NCBI RefSeq assembly: GCF_004341165.1
Contig: NZ_SLZR01000009.1
Location: forward strand, 140,539-204,538
Reading direction: 5' to 3'
DNA: 64,000 nt
Source of the DNA: Reinekea marinisedimentorum
GTDB taxonomy: Bacteria; Pseudomonadota; Gammaproteobacteria; Pseudomonadales; Natronospirillaceae
Below, piece by piece: positions 34,906 to 45,122 of this stretch (within the stretch, counting starts at the first letter, position 1; each line of letters starts with the position of its first letter). The position numbers and the translations under genes were made by a program. The notes beneath the pieces are model-generated. The model had not been told where the DNA came from. It saw only the letters and a program-made list of their open reading frames with translations, and made no database searches.

Positions 34906-37900
34906 ATGCGAATTCTCAATAAACTGACCACATCGGGCGCCCGCCTGCACACCAAGCTGACCTTAGCGCTGGCGTTTTTAATAACCCTGGTGGTGACCGG
35001 TGCAACCGTGCTGTTGATCGATTACGAGCGTGAGCTGCGCTTCAATGAACTGGTGTCGCGTGCCGACCGTATTGCTGAACTGACCAGTCGTTCACTCGCC
35101 TACACGGTTTGGAATATAGATCGCGATACCCTTGCAGATCAGCTTGTGCCACTGAGTTTGGTTCCCGATATTATTGAATTCAGTGTTACGGCAACCGGCT
35201 ATGGCGTACTTCACGAATTCAAAAAAACGGCACCGGCTGCGGAGCAGGATCTGTTCACCCTTACCAAAGACATCAGCTTCGCAACGGCCGACTCCGGCAC
35301 TCAGCTTATCGGCCAGCTTCATATGGTATTTACCCGTGCGGTAACCGACCGGGCAACCCGGGAAGCCTTTCACGCCATCTGGTGGTTGGTCGGGGTCATT
35401 CTTGTTGTGCTGTATGTGGCAACCTATTTACTGCTTCAGCGAATGGTGAGTTCCCGGGTGCACCGGCTGAAAGCGATGGTCGACCGCATCGCCAAAGGAG
35501 ATTTCGATGCCCGCTGCGAGGTTGAATCGCTCGATGAGTTGGGGCAACTGGCGGTGCGCGTGAATGTGATGGCCAAACAGCTGAGTGTTTCTGACCGGCA
35601 GCTGCGCGATAACGAGGAAAACCTGGCGATTACACTGAACTCTATCGGCGATGGCGTGATCGCAACCGATGCCTATGGCAATGTGACGCGCATGAATCCG
35701 GAGGCTGAACTGCTCACCGGCTGGGCTCAGCAGGACGCACAAGGCCTGCCGCTGGAAGAGGTGTTTCAGATACGTAATTCTGTGACCGGTGAGGCATCCA
35801 TCAACCCGGTGCAAAAGGTTTTTGAGCGCGGCGATGTGGTTGGCCTGGCTAACGATACGGTGCTGACCAGCCGTAATGGTGTTGAATACCAGATCGCCGA
35901 CAGTGCCGCGCCGATACGCAAAGCCGAAGGTGAAATTGTTGGCGTTGTGCTGGTTTTCAGCGATGTTTCCGAGCAGTACCGGGTGAATAGAGAGCTTGCG
36001 CTCACGCAGGTGCATATGCAGGCCCTACTGGATGCGATCCCCGATATTCTGTTCGAGGTGAACAGAAGCGGCCGTATTTTGAGTTATCACACTCACCGCA
36101 CTGATCTGCTGATTCAGCGCCCCGAAGACTTTGTGGGCAAGCTTATTTCCGAAGTTTTGCCGCCGGAGCCAGCCGCGGTTGCTATGGCTGCCATCGAAGA
36201 AGCGGCCGCCAAGGGTAATTGCAGCGGCAGTATCTACTCATTGGAGCTGCCCGACGGCACAGTCTGGTTTGAACTCTCAATAGCGGCCATGAAAAGTGAA
36301 ACAGCAGGCGAGGGGCCAGAAAACGAACGCTTCACTGTTTTATCGCGCGATGTAACCGAACGCATGCAAGCCGACGCCAAGCTGAAACTGGCCGCGAGCG
36401 TATTTGTGAACGCCGGTGAGGGCATCATGATTGTCGACACCAACAAGATTATTGTCGATGTGAACCGCGCCTTCACCAAAATTACCGGTTACAGCTGGCA
36501 GGACGCCGTTGGCCAGAAAACCAGCCTGTTAAAATCCGGCAGGCATGACGCTGCGTTTTATCGGGCGATGTGGAAAACCATTCACCGGGATGGCCAATGG
36601 AGCGGCGAAATCTGGAATCGCCGCAAGAATGGTGAAGAGTATGCCGAGCTGCTCACTATCAGCGCCATTCACGACGAACAAGACAATATACAGCAGTTTG
36701 TTGGGTTGTTTACCGACATCACCGATATCAAAACACATCAGACTCAGCTGGAGTACATCGCGCACTTTGATTCCTTAACCGGCCTGCCTAACCGAACCCT
36801 GCTGGCAGACCGGCTGCATCAGGCCATGGCGCAAACCATGCGGCGGAAAAAACAACTGGCCGTTGCCTTTTTAGACCTGGATGGCTTTAAAGAAATTAAC
36901 GACAGCTACACACATGAAACTGGTGATCAGGTGCTGGTGACACTGACCCAGCGAATGAAAGACACACTGCGCGAAGGTGATACTCTGGCGCGTTTGGGCG
37001 GCGATGAATTTGTTGCTGTACTGATTGATCTGGATGGCCCTTCCGACAGCCTGCCGCTGATTAAAAGGCTGCTCGGTGCCGCTGCCCAGCCGATGCAGAT
37101 TGGCGCCAACAGTCTGCAGGTTACCGCCAGCCTGGGTGTAACCTTTTACCCGCAAACGCCGGGCATGGATGCTGATCAGCTGCTGCGTCAGGCAGACCAG
37201 GCGATGTATCAGGCCAAGCTGGCCGGTAAAAATCGTTATTCAATATTCGATGCCGCGCAGGACAGCAGCTTGCGCTGGTACCATGAAAGCCTGGAGCGGA
37301 TTCAGCAGGCGCTGGATAACAACGAGTTCGTTCTGCATTACCAGCCCAAGGTGAATATGCGCACCGGGCAGGTGATTGGCGCAGAAGCGCTGATCCGCTG
37401 GCAACACCCGGAAAAAGGGCTGTTGGCGCCGGCGGCTTTTTTACCCACCATTGAAGACCATCCGCTTGCGGTTTCGGTCGGTGAATGGGTGATAAACAGT
37501 GCACTGACCCAGCTGGAAACATGGCACAAGCGTGGCCTGGCACTGCCGGAAGTCAGCGTTAATGTGGGCGCGCGCCAGCTGCAGCAACATGACTTTCTGG
37601 AGCGGCTGAAGTTTATCCTGCGCCGGCACCGCAACGTGGCGCCGGGCAGCTTGCAGATTGAAGTGCTGGAGACCAGTGCGCTGGCCGATATCGCTCAGGT
37701 TTCGCGGCTGATTGAAGACTGTGCAAACATCGGTATCTCGTTCGCGCTGGATGATTTCGGCACCGGCTATTCATCACTGACCTACCTGAAGCGGCTTAAC
37801 GTGGCGATGCTTAAAATTGATCAGAGCTTTGTTCGCGATATGCTGGACGACCCCGATGACCTAGCCATTCTGCAGGGCGTGATCGGTCTGGCGAGGGCCT

Positions 37901-38100
37901 TTAAGCGAAACGTCATTGCTGAGGGTGTTGAGACAATCGAACACGGCACCGAGCTGTTAAAGCTCGGTTGTGAATATGCTCAGGGCTACGGCATTGCCCG
38001 ACCAATGCCGGGCTGTGAATTAGCCGCCTGGGCAGAGCAGTGGCATAACGATGCCCGCTGGAGCCGCCTGAAGCAGCTTTCCGACACCTTCGATATTTAA
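34906..38100 (+). CDS. Membrane GGDEF-EAL receptor with PAS domains
   Basis: A 1064-residue cyclic-di-GMP protein. A first transmembrane helix (LTLALAFLITLVVTGATVLLI, about residues 14-34) and a second (IWWLVGVILVVLYVATYLLL, about 157-176) enclose a periplasmic sensor of about 120 residues. A HAMP region, then three PAS-type domains (about 230-360, 365-490 and 495-620) follow. The GGDEF domain has an intact RLGGDEF (near 698), and the EAL domain an intact AEALIRW (near 825), so both synthesis and hydrolysis of c-di-GMP are possible. It starts one base after the binding-protein gene, forming an operon. The EAL domain ends normally. Confidence 0.9.
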   Translation: MRILNKLTTSGARLHTKLTLALAFLITLVVTGATVLLIDYERELRFNELVSRADRIAELTSRSLAYTVWNIDRDTLADQLVPLSLVPDIIEFSVTATGYGVLHEFKKTAPAAEQDLFTLTKDISFATADSGTQLIGQLHMVFTRAVTDRATREAFHAIWWLVGVILVVLYVATYLLLQRMVSSRVHRLKAMVDRIAKGDFDARCEVESLDELGQLAVRVNVMAKQLSVSDRQLRDNEENLAITLNSIGDGVIATDAYGNVTRMNPEAELLTGWAQQDAQGLPLEEVFQIRNSVTGEASINPVQKVFERGDVVGLANDTVLTSRNGVEYQIADSAAPIRKAEGEIVGVVLVFSDVSEQYRVNRELALTQVHMQALLDAIPDILFEVNRSGRILSYHTHRTDLLIQRPEDFVGKLISEVLPPEPAAVAMAAIEEAAAKGNCSGSIYSLELPDGTVWFELSIAAMKSETAGEGPENERFTVLSRDVTERMQADAKLKLAASVFVNAGEGIMIVDTNKIIVDVNRAFTKITGYSWQDAVGQKTSLLKSGRHDAAFYRAMWKTIHRDGQWSGEIWNRRKNGEEYAELLTISAIHDEQDNIQQFVGLFTDITDIKTHQTQLEYIAHFDSLTGLPNRTLLADRLHQAMAQTMRRKKQLAVAFLDLDGFKEINDSYTHETGDQVLVTLTQRMKDTLREGDTLARLGGDEFVAVLIDLDGPSDSLPLIKRLLGAAAQPMQIGANSLQVTASLGVTFYPQTPGMDADQLLRQADQAMYQAKLAGKNRYSIFDAAQDSSLRWYHESLERIQQALDNNEFVLHYQPKVNMRTGQVIGAEALIRWQHPEKGLLAPAAFLPTIEDHPLAVSVGEWVINSALTQLETWHKRGLALPEVSVNVGARQLQQHDFLERLKFILRRHRNVAPGSLQIEVLETSALADIAQVSRLIEDCANIGISFALDDFGTGYSSLTYLKRLNVAMLKIDQSFVRDMLDDPDDLAILQGVIGLARAFKRNVIAEGVETIEHGTELLKLGCEYAQGYGIARPMPGCELAAWAEQWHNDARWSRLKQLSDTFDI

Positions 38101-38147
38101 ACCGCAGCGTTGCCATACTCCGCAACCGGCGCAGGGCAGGCGTCGGG

Positions 38148-40382
38148 TTACTCTGAAACCGGTACTGAAATTAACCGGTCATTGATCGTCACTTCTATCG
38201 CCAGTTTATTCTCGCTGTATTTAACGCACGGTAAGGCTGCACCCTCATTAATGCAGCAGGCCAGCACCAGGTGTTCGGTGTTTTGTTGCAGTCGCCAGTT
38301 GATGTGCACAACCTCGCTGCTGGCGTCCGATTCAATCGCCCGTTCCGGCAGCAGCAGATCGTCTTCATAGCCGTGTGCCAGTGTGGCGGTAACATCGGTA
38401 TGGCTGAGCAGCTGGCACTGGTAGTGGTAGTTGTCACCGTTGGGGTTTTTCAGTGTCACAATGCTGGTTTGCTCGCTGGCCGTTGCCGTCAGTTCGCTGT
38501 GCAGCCGCCAGTTCACGGCCTCGGGTTTGTCCAGCGAGATGGCATCGATGAGGATTAAGCCGTAGTCGTTGACCAGCACCATTTTGCGCCGAAACTGAGC
38601 CAACGGCTCGCCATAGGCTGCGCTTAAATCGAGATCGACCAGCTGAAAACCGGGCTCGGTTGTGCGCTGGTTAATGGTTGCCACGGCGCTCTGGTCATCC
38701 AGCTTTTGGCCCTGCTGGCCAATCAAGGGCAGGTTGTGCGCCAGGGTTTGCCGGGTCCATTCTTTGTGATGTTTGCTGCCGAATTTGTAGCCGTAACTGC
38801 CGGTGGGTATCAGCACGCCTGCGCCGTCATCAAACAGCGCGATGTTGCCCTGATCACCATGCCGGTGCGAGCTGTTACCGAAGGCGCTGGCTCGGTAGAA
38901 GAGCGAGAGCGATCCCTGCGCACACTTCCCTAAACCGGCAACACCGTAGTAGTTGTTGATCTGTTCTGATTCTCTGTTGCTGCTGCTGGCCGGCACCCGG
39001 CTTTGGGCTTGCTGTTCAAAGGCCAGTTGATTCACCGTGGGGATAACATCAAGCAGGTGCAGCTGGTAATCGTCAATGGCGTTTTCCAGCTGTTGGGATA
39101 GTTCAATATCCTGCGCGGTGCCAAAGCGGGTGGCGTAAATTCTTAGTGGGTTTTGCGAGAAAAAGCCGGGCCATTCTTTGCCGTCGCGGCGGCACCAGAA
39201 GCCATCGCCAAAGGGGTGTATGGATTGTTCCGGGGCGATAAAGTCGCGCGCAAAATTCAAAAAGTTTTTATAAAACGGGTGGTTGTAAAAAGAGAAGCCG
39301 GACAGCCGCTCCACACTTAAAAAGAACGGGTGATACCACTTGGTATAGGTGGAGGCATAGAACGGGCCTTCTGCCCAGCTGCCATCGATGCCGCCGTAAA
39401 ACGGCAGTATGCCGCGATAGATCATCAGTGCGTAACTGAGCCATTGTTCGCATTCGTCGATGTCGTGTTCGCGGTACAGCGTCAATGCGGCTAAGCCTAA
39501 ATAAGACGGTAAACGCGAGGTGTGCGAGTGGCCGGGGTACTGTTCAAATTCGTCTTCGGCCAGGCGCTGGCGCAGTTGTTTGCCAATGCGTACCAGCATG
39601 GGCCGTATAAACCATTTTTCGTTGTCGTTCAGCAGCGGTCTGAGCCAGTGATAGGCCAGAAACAGGTTGCGCGACAGCGAACAGCCAACTTCATCGCCCC
39701 AGGTGCAGGGGCGCAATAAAGACGCCGGGCCTTCGGGGCTCCATTCGGCCAGCTGCAGCAGGCGCTTGCGGGCTTCATGACCGTGTTCTTCTTCACCCCA
39801 GATGCGGTAGAGCAGGGTGTGCGCCATCAGGTCGCGGTCGATCCACAACCGTGAGTTGGCAATGGCTTCGCGCTTGCCTTCTTCTTCGCCGCGTTGATAG
39901 TGACTGGGGTAGCGGATGTCATTCATCGGCACACTCAGTGCCGTGGTTTGTTTTAATTTCCGGTAGATGTCGGCGCTGTTGTGTTTAATCTGCTCGATGT
40001 CGTCATCGAGGTACATCAGCCACTGGTCTTTACCGTTGCAGAGCTCAAATAATTCGGTTGCGGTGGGCGCGCAGTAGTTGGCTAAGGATTCGGTAATGTC
40101 AAAGCGGGTCCATTCAGAGCTTTCCGTTGCTTCGGCTTCGCTCAGCGTTGTTAAGCGCCATTGGTACTGACCGGGCGCGAGCTGAAACGAAAGCTGCACC
40201 GGTGAACTCACCGGCTCAAAATACCATTCTTCGCCGTTGCTCAGGCTCTTGAGTTCCAGATGGTACTTTTGGCCTGTGCGGTTTTGTGGCCAGTTGAAAC
40301 TGGGTGGGTTGACCGTGGCGGGGTAGTCGGCACTGGGTGAAAGGTTCACCTGAAAATCATGTGTTCGGTTCAGGCTCAGCAT
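38148..40382 (-). CDS. Heparinase II/III-like polysaccharide lyase (DUF4962)
   Basis: A 744-residue protein. Residues 1-110 look like a DUF4962/fibronectin-like N-terminal domain (LSPSADYPATVNPPSFNWPQ). A helical toroid spans about 130-420, with YASTYTKWYHPFF and a YHWLRPLL segment. The heparinase II/III domain follows, with SSHRHGDQGNIALFDDGAGVLI around residues 500-525, matching the HxHxDxxx-type motif; the C-terminal part is a beta-sandwich. These enzymes cleave uronic-acid-containing polymers or oligomers by beta-elimination. No signal peptide is visible, so it may act in the cytoplasm on imported oligomers. The acetyltransferase stop overlaps its ATG by seven bases. Substrate uncertain (alginate, glycosaminoglycan or similar). 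Confidence 0.82.
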   Translation of the reverse strand: MLSLNRTHDFQVNLSPSADYPATVNPPSFNWPQNRTGQKYHLELKSLSNGEEWYFEPVSSPVQLSFQLAPGQYQWRLTTLSEAEATESSEWTRFDITESLANYCAPTATELFELCNGKDQWLMYLDDDIEQIKHNSADIYRKLKQTTALSVPMNDIRYPSHYQRGEEEGKREAIANSRLWIDRDLMAHTLLYRIWGEEEHGHEARKRLLQLAEWSPEGPASLLRPCTWGDEVGCSLSRNLFLAYHWLRPLLNDNEKWFIRPMLVRIGKQLRQRLAEDEFEQYPGHSHTSRLPSYLGLAALTLYREHDIDECEQWLSYALMIYRGILPFYGGIDGSWAEGPFYASTYTKWYHPFFLSVERLSGFSFYNHPFYKNFLNFARDFIAPEQSIHPFGDGFWCRRDGKEWPGFFSQNPLRIYATRFGTAQDIELSQQLENAIDDYQLHLLDVIPTVNQLAFEQQAQSRVPASSSNRESEQINNYYGVAGLGKCAQGSLSLFYRASAFGNSSHRHGDQGNIALFDDGAGVLIPTGSYGYKFGSKHHKEWTRQTLAHNLPLIGQQGQKLDDQSAVATINQRTTEPGFQLVDLDLSAAYGEPLAQFRRKMVLVNDYGLILIDAISLDKPEAVNWRLHSELTATASEQTSIVTLKNPNGDNYHYQCQLLSHTDVTATLAHGYEDDLLLPERAIESDASSEVVHINWRLQQNTEHLVLACCINEGAALPCVKYSENKLAIEVTINDRLISVPVSE

Positions 40383-40936
40383 TCTTGTTCACCCTTTTTA
40401 AACCAGTGGTATTCACCGCTGTCACGATCGATACGGCCAATGATTTTTGCCGGTGAGCCGGCGGCGATGCCGTAAGGCGGAACATCTTTGGTGACAACGG
40501 CATTGGCGCACACCAGTGCGCAACGGCCGATGGTGCAGCCGGGGGTGACGACGACACCGGAGGTGAGCCAGACGCCATCTTCAATGATGACTTTGCCGGC
40601 TGTTTCATCACTGCGGGCGCTGAAGAAATCGTCTTCCGGGCTGTACATATGATTGGAAGCAACAATGCTGACGTGCGGGCCGATCAGAACATTTTCACCA
40701 ATGGCCACATCGCCATTCACATAGCTGTACAAACCAACGTAAGATTTTTTGCCAATCTGATTGCCTTTTATGCGCACGACGGCACCGGGGGCAATGCGTA
40801 CGCCTTCGCCGGTTTGGCCAAGAATTTGCGCGCGCAGGGAATCGTCTTGTTGGTTATTGCTTTGGTTGCAGTAGAGGGTGAATTTGCGGAACTCTTCGTC
40901 GGTTAGTTCGCCACCATGTTTTTGTTGTACTGACAT
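40376..40936 (-). CDS. Hexapeptide-repeat O-acetyltransferase
   Basis: A 186-residue acyltransferase of the maltose/galactoside acetyltransferase group. A left-handed beta-helix is signalled by repeated hexapeptides from about residue 55 (GNQIGKKSYVGLYSYVNGDV, IGENVLIGPHVSIVASNH), and the C-terminus has the diagnostic GCTIGRCALVCANAVVTKDVPPYGIAAGSPAKIIG. Acetyl-CoA is the usual donor and a sugar the acceptor. It overlaps the lyase gene (ATGCTGA), so the two are translated together. It probably modifies sugars released by the lyase or acetylates them for export, which is inference. Confidence 0.85.
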   Translation of the reverse strand: MSVQQKHGGELTDEEFRKFTLYCNQSNNQQDDSLRAQILGQTGEGVRIAPGAVVRIKGNQIGKKSYVGLYSYVNGDVAIGENVLIGPHVSIVASNHMYSPEDDFFSARSDETAGKVIIEDGVWLTSGVVVTPGCTIGRCALVCANAVVTKDVPPYGIAAGSPAKIIGRIDRDSGEYHWFKKGEQEC

Positions 40937-41064
40937 TGGCTGTTTCCGTTAAATATTCTGGTTTTAATAACTACTGAGTGACCTGTTTCAATCAGTGAAG
41001 TTAAGTTGTAACTGTAAAGGTACGGCGCTGTTCTCTAATTGAATAGTCAGCCACCGGATTTAAG

Positions 41065-41170
41065 CGATTTTCCAGTAGCTCTATTTGGTGCGTCGACAGG
41101 CAGGGATGCCTGTCGTCGAGCGTTACATGGATGTACTTGAGCGTCACCAAATAGAGCTACTGGGAAATTG
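41065..41170 (+). repeat. Paired GGA-hairpin element framed by inverted repeat, copy B
   Basis: CCAGTAGCTCTATTTGGTG (41072-41090) is the exact reverse complement of 41145-41163; pairing continues imperfectly outward. Inside are two hairpins: CGACAGGCAGGGATGCCTGT followed by CG (41094-41115) and GTTACATGGATGTAC (41122-41136). The arrangement matches copy A at 18401-18503, with the shared GTAGCTC in the outer arm and GTCGAGCGT between the hairpins. It lies between the importer and the lyase-acetyltransferase units. Confidence 0.75.
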
Positions 41171-41185
41171 CGTAAGTTAGCTAAA

Positions 41186-41221
41186 CAATACAGGCCTACC
41201 TTTTCAGGCAAGCCTGCATTG
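41186..41221 (-). terminator. Hairpin after the substrate-binding protein gene
   Basis: On the minus strand CAATGCAGGC pairs with GCCTGTATTG (nine of ten bases) 11 bases after the stop codon, followed by TTTAGC. It could end or attenuate transcription of the importer operon before the lyase unit. Confidence 0.5.
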
Positions 41222-41231
41222 AAAGTCGAAA

Positions 41232-43094
41232 TTAGTCCTCGATATAGTACTGCTCTTTCAGGTGGAAGAACGGGCTCTTGTAAACCGAGTAGAATTTCTC
41301 CGGTACGTTCTTCATACGGTTATGAACCACAGCCGGTGAACCGGTGTAACGCAGAATACCGATCGCATACAGGTTTTCAGAGTGAATCTTCATCACCTCG
41401 TCGACCATCTGTGCGAATTTTTCTTTATCGGTTTCTTTGGTCATCTTCTCGTACAGATCGACCAGTGGCTGCATCTCGGCGGTTGTCTTCTTACCGTTAG
41501 TACCGTTAGACAGGTAGTAAGCGGCCTGCAAAGGTGCAAAGTTGGTGTTCGACATAACCGGGAAGTAGTTGTTGGCACCGAACAGCGGGTTCAAACCAGC
41601 GGTGTTGTTGTGCAGTACCATCTGGTATTCACTGCCACGACGAATCTGGTTGAAGTAGCTCTTTTCATCGGAACGCATAATGAAGCGCAGACCCAGGTTG
41701 TCCATATCGGCTTTCAGCAGAATGGCGCCTTCTTCACTGATCTTACGGCCGGCCTGGAAGTGCACCAGGAAGCTCAGCGGCTCGCCATCGGAACCCAAAC
41801 GGTAGCCTTCGTTATCGCGCTTATCCAAACCGATGCTGTCGAGCATTTTGTTGGCACGGTCTACATCCAGCTGGGTGTAGGCTTCGGTGGTTTCCATGCT
41901 GCCACCCGGTGCGTCCGGCAGAACAACCGATTGCGCTGGTGCGGAAAGGCCAACGCCTAGGATCTGGTTTTGTGTATCACGGTCGATACCCAGTGAAACC
42001 GCCTGACGGAAGGTTTTGTTCTGCATTAGGCGCAGCACTTCTTTGTCGTCACCGGTGTAATCCTGGTTGGGGATGAGTACCAGCATGTTGGCGTGGTCGC
42101 TCAGGTCCATCAGTCGGGTTTTGTAGTTACCGGCCTTCTCACCTTTTTTCAGTGCTGTGAAGTCACTGGTCAGTTTAGATATACGGTCGATATCCACTTC
42201 GCCGGCCAGTGCTTTCAGGATGCGCACCTGTGGCTCTGCGGTTTGCGGCCAGGTCATGGCGTCGATGTAGGGCAGCTGGTTGCCTTCGGTATCAACTTTC
42301 CAGTAGTACGGGTTACGCACGGCGCGCTGCTGAAGTTCCTGCGGGTCGGTGTCATACACCCAGGTGTACAGAACCGGCAGTTCCGGGTTGGTGTTGGAGC
42401 GGGTATTCCAGCGGTTCTGGAACAGCTGACGCCAATCGGTCATGCCGGCATCGGTTACTTTCGCCTGCAGTTCCGCTTCATCCATATACTTCGGCAGGTA
42501 CTCTTTCAGGTAGTGCTTAGGGCTCTGCGGTAAGCGGAATTCCATGGTGGAACGCAGGTGCTTTTCAATGAAGTGCGGGTTGGGCTCTTTGTAGTGCAGC
42601 TCAAAGGTTTGCTCATCAATAATCTTCAGTTCTGCCGGTTCACCGCCGGATAAAAACAGCGACTTCACACTGGGTTCCAGTTCGGAATTCATTTCCAGAT
42701 CGTTGTACCAGAAGTCAACGTCTTCGGTCGTGAACGGCGCGCCATCGGACCACTTCATGCCCTTGCGCAGGGTAAAACGGTAAACGCGTGAGTCATCAGA
42801 GATAGACCAGGATTCAGCCAGGTTAGGAATGCGGTTCTGATTGTCGTCCAGATCAACCAGCGGTTCGTTACTCCATTCGTGGAATTGATAGTTCGGCTCA
42901 ACGCGGCGCCAGGTGCCACCGTATTTACCCACCTCATTGACCGGTGTGATCACCAGCGGGTTTTCGGGAAGGCGATCATCAACCGCCGGAATGGCGCCGG
43001 ACTCGACCATATCATTCAGCATGGGTGCTTCCTGATAGGCCCAGGCGTTCAGTGCCCCCAACATCATGGACAGTGCTGCAAGTTTGAGTTTCAC
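41232..43094 (-). CDS. Opp-family extracellular solute-binding protein
   Basis: A 620-residue periplasmic binding protein of the peptide/nickel/oligosaccharide (SBP_bac_5) family. Residues 1-19 are a signal peptide (MKLKLAALSMMLGALNAWA). It shows NEVGKYGGTWRRVEPNYQF, the FTLRKGMKWSDGAPFTTEDVDFWYNDL block that marks the family, and LRLMQNKTFRQAVSLGIDRD in the second lobe. At 620 residues it is longer than DppA/OppA and similar to members that bind oligosaccharides. It is the last gene of the importer operon (permeases, ATPases, binding protein), twelve bases after the second ATPase gene. The neighbouring lyase suggests an oligosaccharide ligand, which is inference. Confidence 0.88.
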   Translation of the reverse strand: MKLKLAALSMMLGALNAWAYQEAPMLNDMVESGAIPAVDDRLPENPLVITPVNEVGKYGGTWRRVEPNYQFHEWSNEPLVDLDDNQNRIPNLAESWSISDDSRVYRFTLRKGMKWSDGAPFTTEDVDFWYNDLEMNSELEPSVKSLFLSGGEPAELKIIDEQTFELHYKEPNPHFIEKHLRSTMEFRLPQSPKHYLKEYLPKYMDEAELQAKVTDAGMTDWRQLFQNRWNTRSNTNPELPVLYTWVYDTDPQELQQRAVRNPYYWKVDTEGNQLPYIDAMTWPQTAEPQVRILKALAGEVDIDRISKLTSDFTALKKGEKAGNYKTRLMDLSDHANMLVLIPNQDYTGDDKEVLRLMQNKTFRQAVSLGIDRDTQNQILGVGLSAPAQSVVLPDAPGGSMETTEAYTQLDVDRANKMLDSIGLDKRDNEGYRLGSDGEPLSFLVHFQAGRKISEEGAILLKADMDNLGLRFIMRSDEKSYFNQIRRGSEYQMVLHNNTAGLNPLFGANNYFPVMSNTNFAPLQAAYYLSNGTNGKKTTAEMQPLVDLYEKMTKETDKEKFAQMVDEVMKIHSENLYAIGILRYTGSPAVVHNRMKNVPEKFYSVYKSPFFHLKEQYYIED

Positions 43095-43106
43095 GTGTTT
43101 CTCCTA

Positions 43107-44135
43107 TTATTGTTTTAGGTATATCTCTTCTGCCAAGTGACAAGCACTTTGCCTAAGGATTTCTTCACCGTTGTGCGTTTCACTGAAGGTTTTCAGTTCC
43201 GGTGTTTTGGTTTTGCAGATTTCTTTGCAGTATTTACAGCGGTTATGGAAGGCGCAGCCGGAAGGCGGGTTTGCCGCATCGGGGATTTCACCACCAAGAA
43301 TATCGCTGCGGATAGAGCGCTCTTCAATATCGGGAATGGCATGCATCAGCGCTTCGGTGTACGGGTGCAGTGGTTTGTTGTAGAGCACGTCGGTATCTGC
43401 CACTTCAACAATGCGGCCCAGGTACATTACGCCGACGCGGTCACACAGGTATTTCACCACGCTTAAATCGTGGGAAATAAACAGGTAAGAAAGATCGAAT
43501 TTTTCTTTCAGCTCACTGAGAATTTCCAGGATCTGCGCCTGTACGGAAACATCCAGCGCACTCACCGCTTCATCGGCAACAATAAAGCGCGGCCGGGTAA
43601 TCAGTGCGCGGGCAATGCCGATGCGCTGGCGCTGACCGCCGGAAAACGCATGCGGGTAACGCATCAGGTGCGATGCGCGCAGGCCCACTTGCTGGATCAT
43701 TTCTTTGGCTTGTTCGTACAGGTATTTTTTATCTTTGATGCCGGCCAAACGCAGCGGCTCTTCCAGAATTTCCTGCACGGTCATACGAGGTGACAGCGAT
43801 GAGTACGGGTCCTGGAAGATCATTTGAACTTCCTGACGGATCGGCCGCAGTTGTTTCTGGTTGAGCGGAACCAGATCGACCTTGTCACCGTTCTTTCGCT
43901 GGTAAACCACCTTGCCGCCGGTGGGTTCCATGGCTTTTAAAATGGCGCGGCCAACGGTTGTTTTACCGCAGCCGGATTCACCCACCAGGCCAAAGGTTTC
44001 ATTCGGATAAATTTTAAAATTAATATCATCAACCGCTTTGATCACGCCCTGGCGACGACTGAACGCTCCGCCTTTCATGCTGAAATGCATTTTAAGGCCG
44101 TCAACTTCCACTAATGGTATTGCCTTTGAATTCAT
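43107..44135 (-). CDS. ABC importer ATP-binding protein, OppF-like
   Basis: A 342-residue ATPase. Walker [16 protein letters not shown] (about residues 53-67), signature [14 protein letters not shown], Walker [15 protein letters not shown] and H-loop [11 protein letters not shown] are all intact. The C-terminal oligopeptide/dipeptide-type domain has the cysteine cluster [14 protein letters not shown], which may bind an Fe-S cluster as in DppD/OppD relatives. It energises the importer together with the upstream ATPase, three bases away. Confidence 0.92.
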   Translation of the reverse strand: MNSKAIPLVEVDGLKMHFSMKGGAFSRRQGVIKAVDDINFKIYPNETFGLVGESGCGKTTVGRAILKAMEPTGGKVVYQRKNGDKVDLVPLNQKQLRPIRQEVQMIFQDPYSSLSPRMTVQEILEEPLRLAGIKDKKYLYEQAKEMIQQVGLRASHLMRYPHAFSGGQRQRIGIARALITRPRFIVADEAVSALDVSVQAQILEILSELKEKFDLSYLFISHDLSVVKYLCDRVGVMYLGRIVEVADTDVLYNKPLHPYTEALMHAIPDIEERSIRSDILGGEIPDAANPPSGCAFHNRCKYCKEICKTKTPELKTFSETHNGEEILRQSACHLAEEIYLKQ

Positions 44136-44138
44136 GAT

Positions 44139-45119
44139 TTACGCCTCAAAACATCTGACCTTGTGGCCATTTTCTTGTGTAACAAACGGAGGAACTTCCG
44201 CGCGGCATTTTTCACTGGCTTTATCGCAACGCATCCAGAACGGGCAGCCGGTAATCTTGGCGTACGGGTCTGGCACGCTGCCTTTAATCGGCTTCAGGGC
44301 TTCCTCGGTGTGCAGCGTCGGGATCGATTCAATCAGCGCCTTGGTGTAAGGGTGTTTGGGTTCGTTAAGAATCTGATCGGTGCTGCCGTATTCCACGATG
44401 TAACCCAGATAAAACACGGCGATCTCTTCCACCATGTTGGCGACCACGGCCAGGTCATGAGTGATCAGCACCAGCGCCATATTCTGCTCGGCCTGTACAT
44501 CTTTGATCAGGCTGAGAATCTGTGCCTGCACGGTAACATCCAGCGCGGTGGTGGGTTCATCGGCAAACAGCAGGCGCGGGTGGCAACTGATGGCCATGGC
44601 GATCATGACCCGCTGACGCATGCCGCCGGAAAGCTGGAAGGTGTAGTCTTCATACACGTCATGGGCACGCGGTACCCGGGCACGTTCCAGCATGTGAATG
44701 GCATGCTCTTTCGCTTCCTCTTTGTTCATGTCGGTGTGCTGCATAATCAGCTCACGCATCTGGCTGCCAATGGTGTGAATGGGGCTTAGGCTGCTCATCG
44801 GCTCCTGAAAAATCATCGAAATTTCTTTGCCACGAATGCTGTTAATCTCTTTGCCGTTGCGCTTGGTTTTCACCACATTCACCGGTGTGCCGTTGCGGTG
44901 GTAAGTGACCTCGCCGCTGGTCACACGGAATGACGGCTCTGGCAGCAGGCGAATGGCCAGACGCGAGGTCACACTTTTACCGCAGCCGGATTCGCCAACA
45001 ATGCCCAGGCTCATGCCTTCGTAAATGGTCAGGTCGATATCGTTGAGGGTGTTGGTTACGCCTTCAATGGTGTGAAACTGAGCCGCAACATTTTTGTATT
45101 CCAGTAATTTATTCCGCAT
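44139..45119 (-). CDS. ABC importer ATP-binding protein, OppD-like
   Basis: A 326-residue ATPase with Walker [16 protein letters not shown], signature [15 protein letters not shown], Walker [15 protein letters not shown] and H-loop [12 protein letters not shown]. The C-terminal region has the [14 protein letters not shown] cysteine cluster typical of the oligopeptide group. It pairs with the following OppF-like ATPase to form the heterodimeric motor. It follows the second permease gene by three bases within the five-gene operon. Confidence 0.92.
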   Translation of the reverse strand: MRNKLLEYKNVAAQFHTIEGVTNTLNDIDLTIYEGMSLGIVGESGCGKSVTSRLAIRLLPEPSFRVTSGEVTYHRNGTPVNVVKTKRNGKEINSIRGKEISMIFQEPMSSLSPIHTIGSQMRELIMQHTDMNKEEAKEHAIHMLERARVPRAHDVYEDYTFQLSGGMRQRVMIAMAISCHPRLLFADEPTTALDVTVQAQILSLIKDVQAEQNMALVLITHDLAVVANMVEEIAVFYLGYIVEYGSTDQILNEPKHPYTKALIESIPTLHTEEALKPIKGSVPDPYAKITGCPFWMRCDKASEKCRAEVPPFVTQENGHKVRCFEA

Positions 45120-45122
45120 AAC

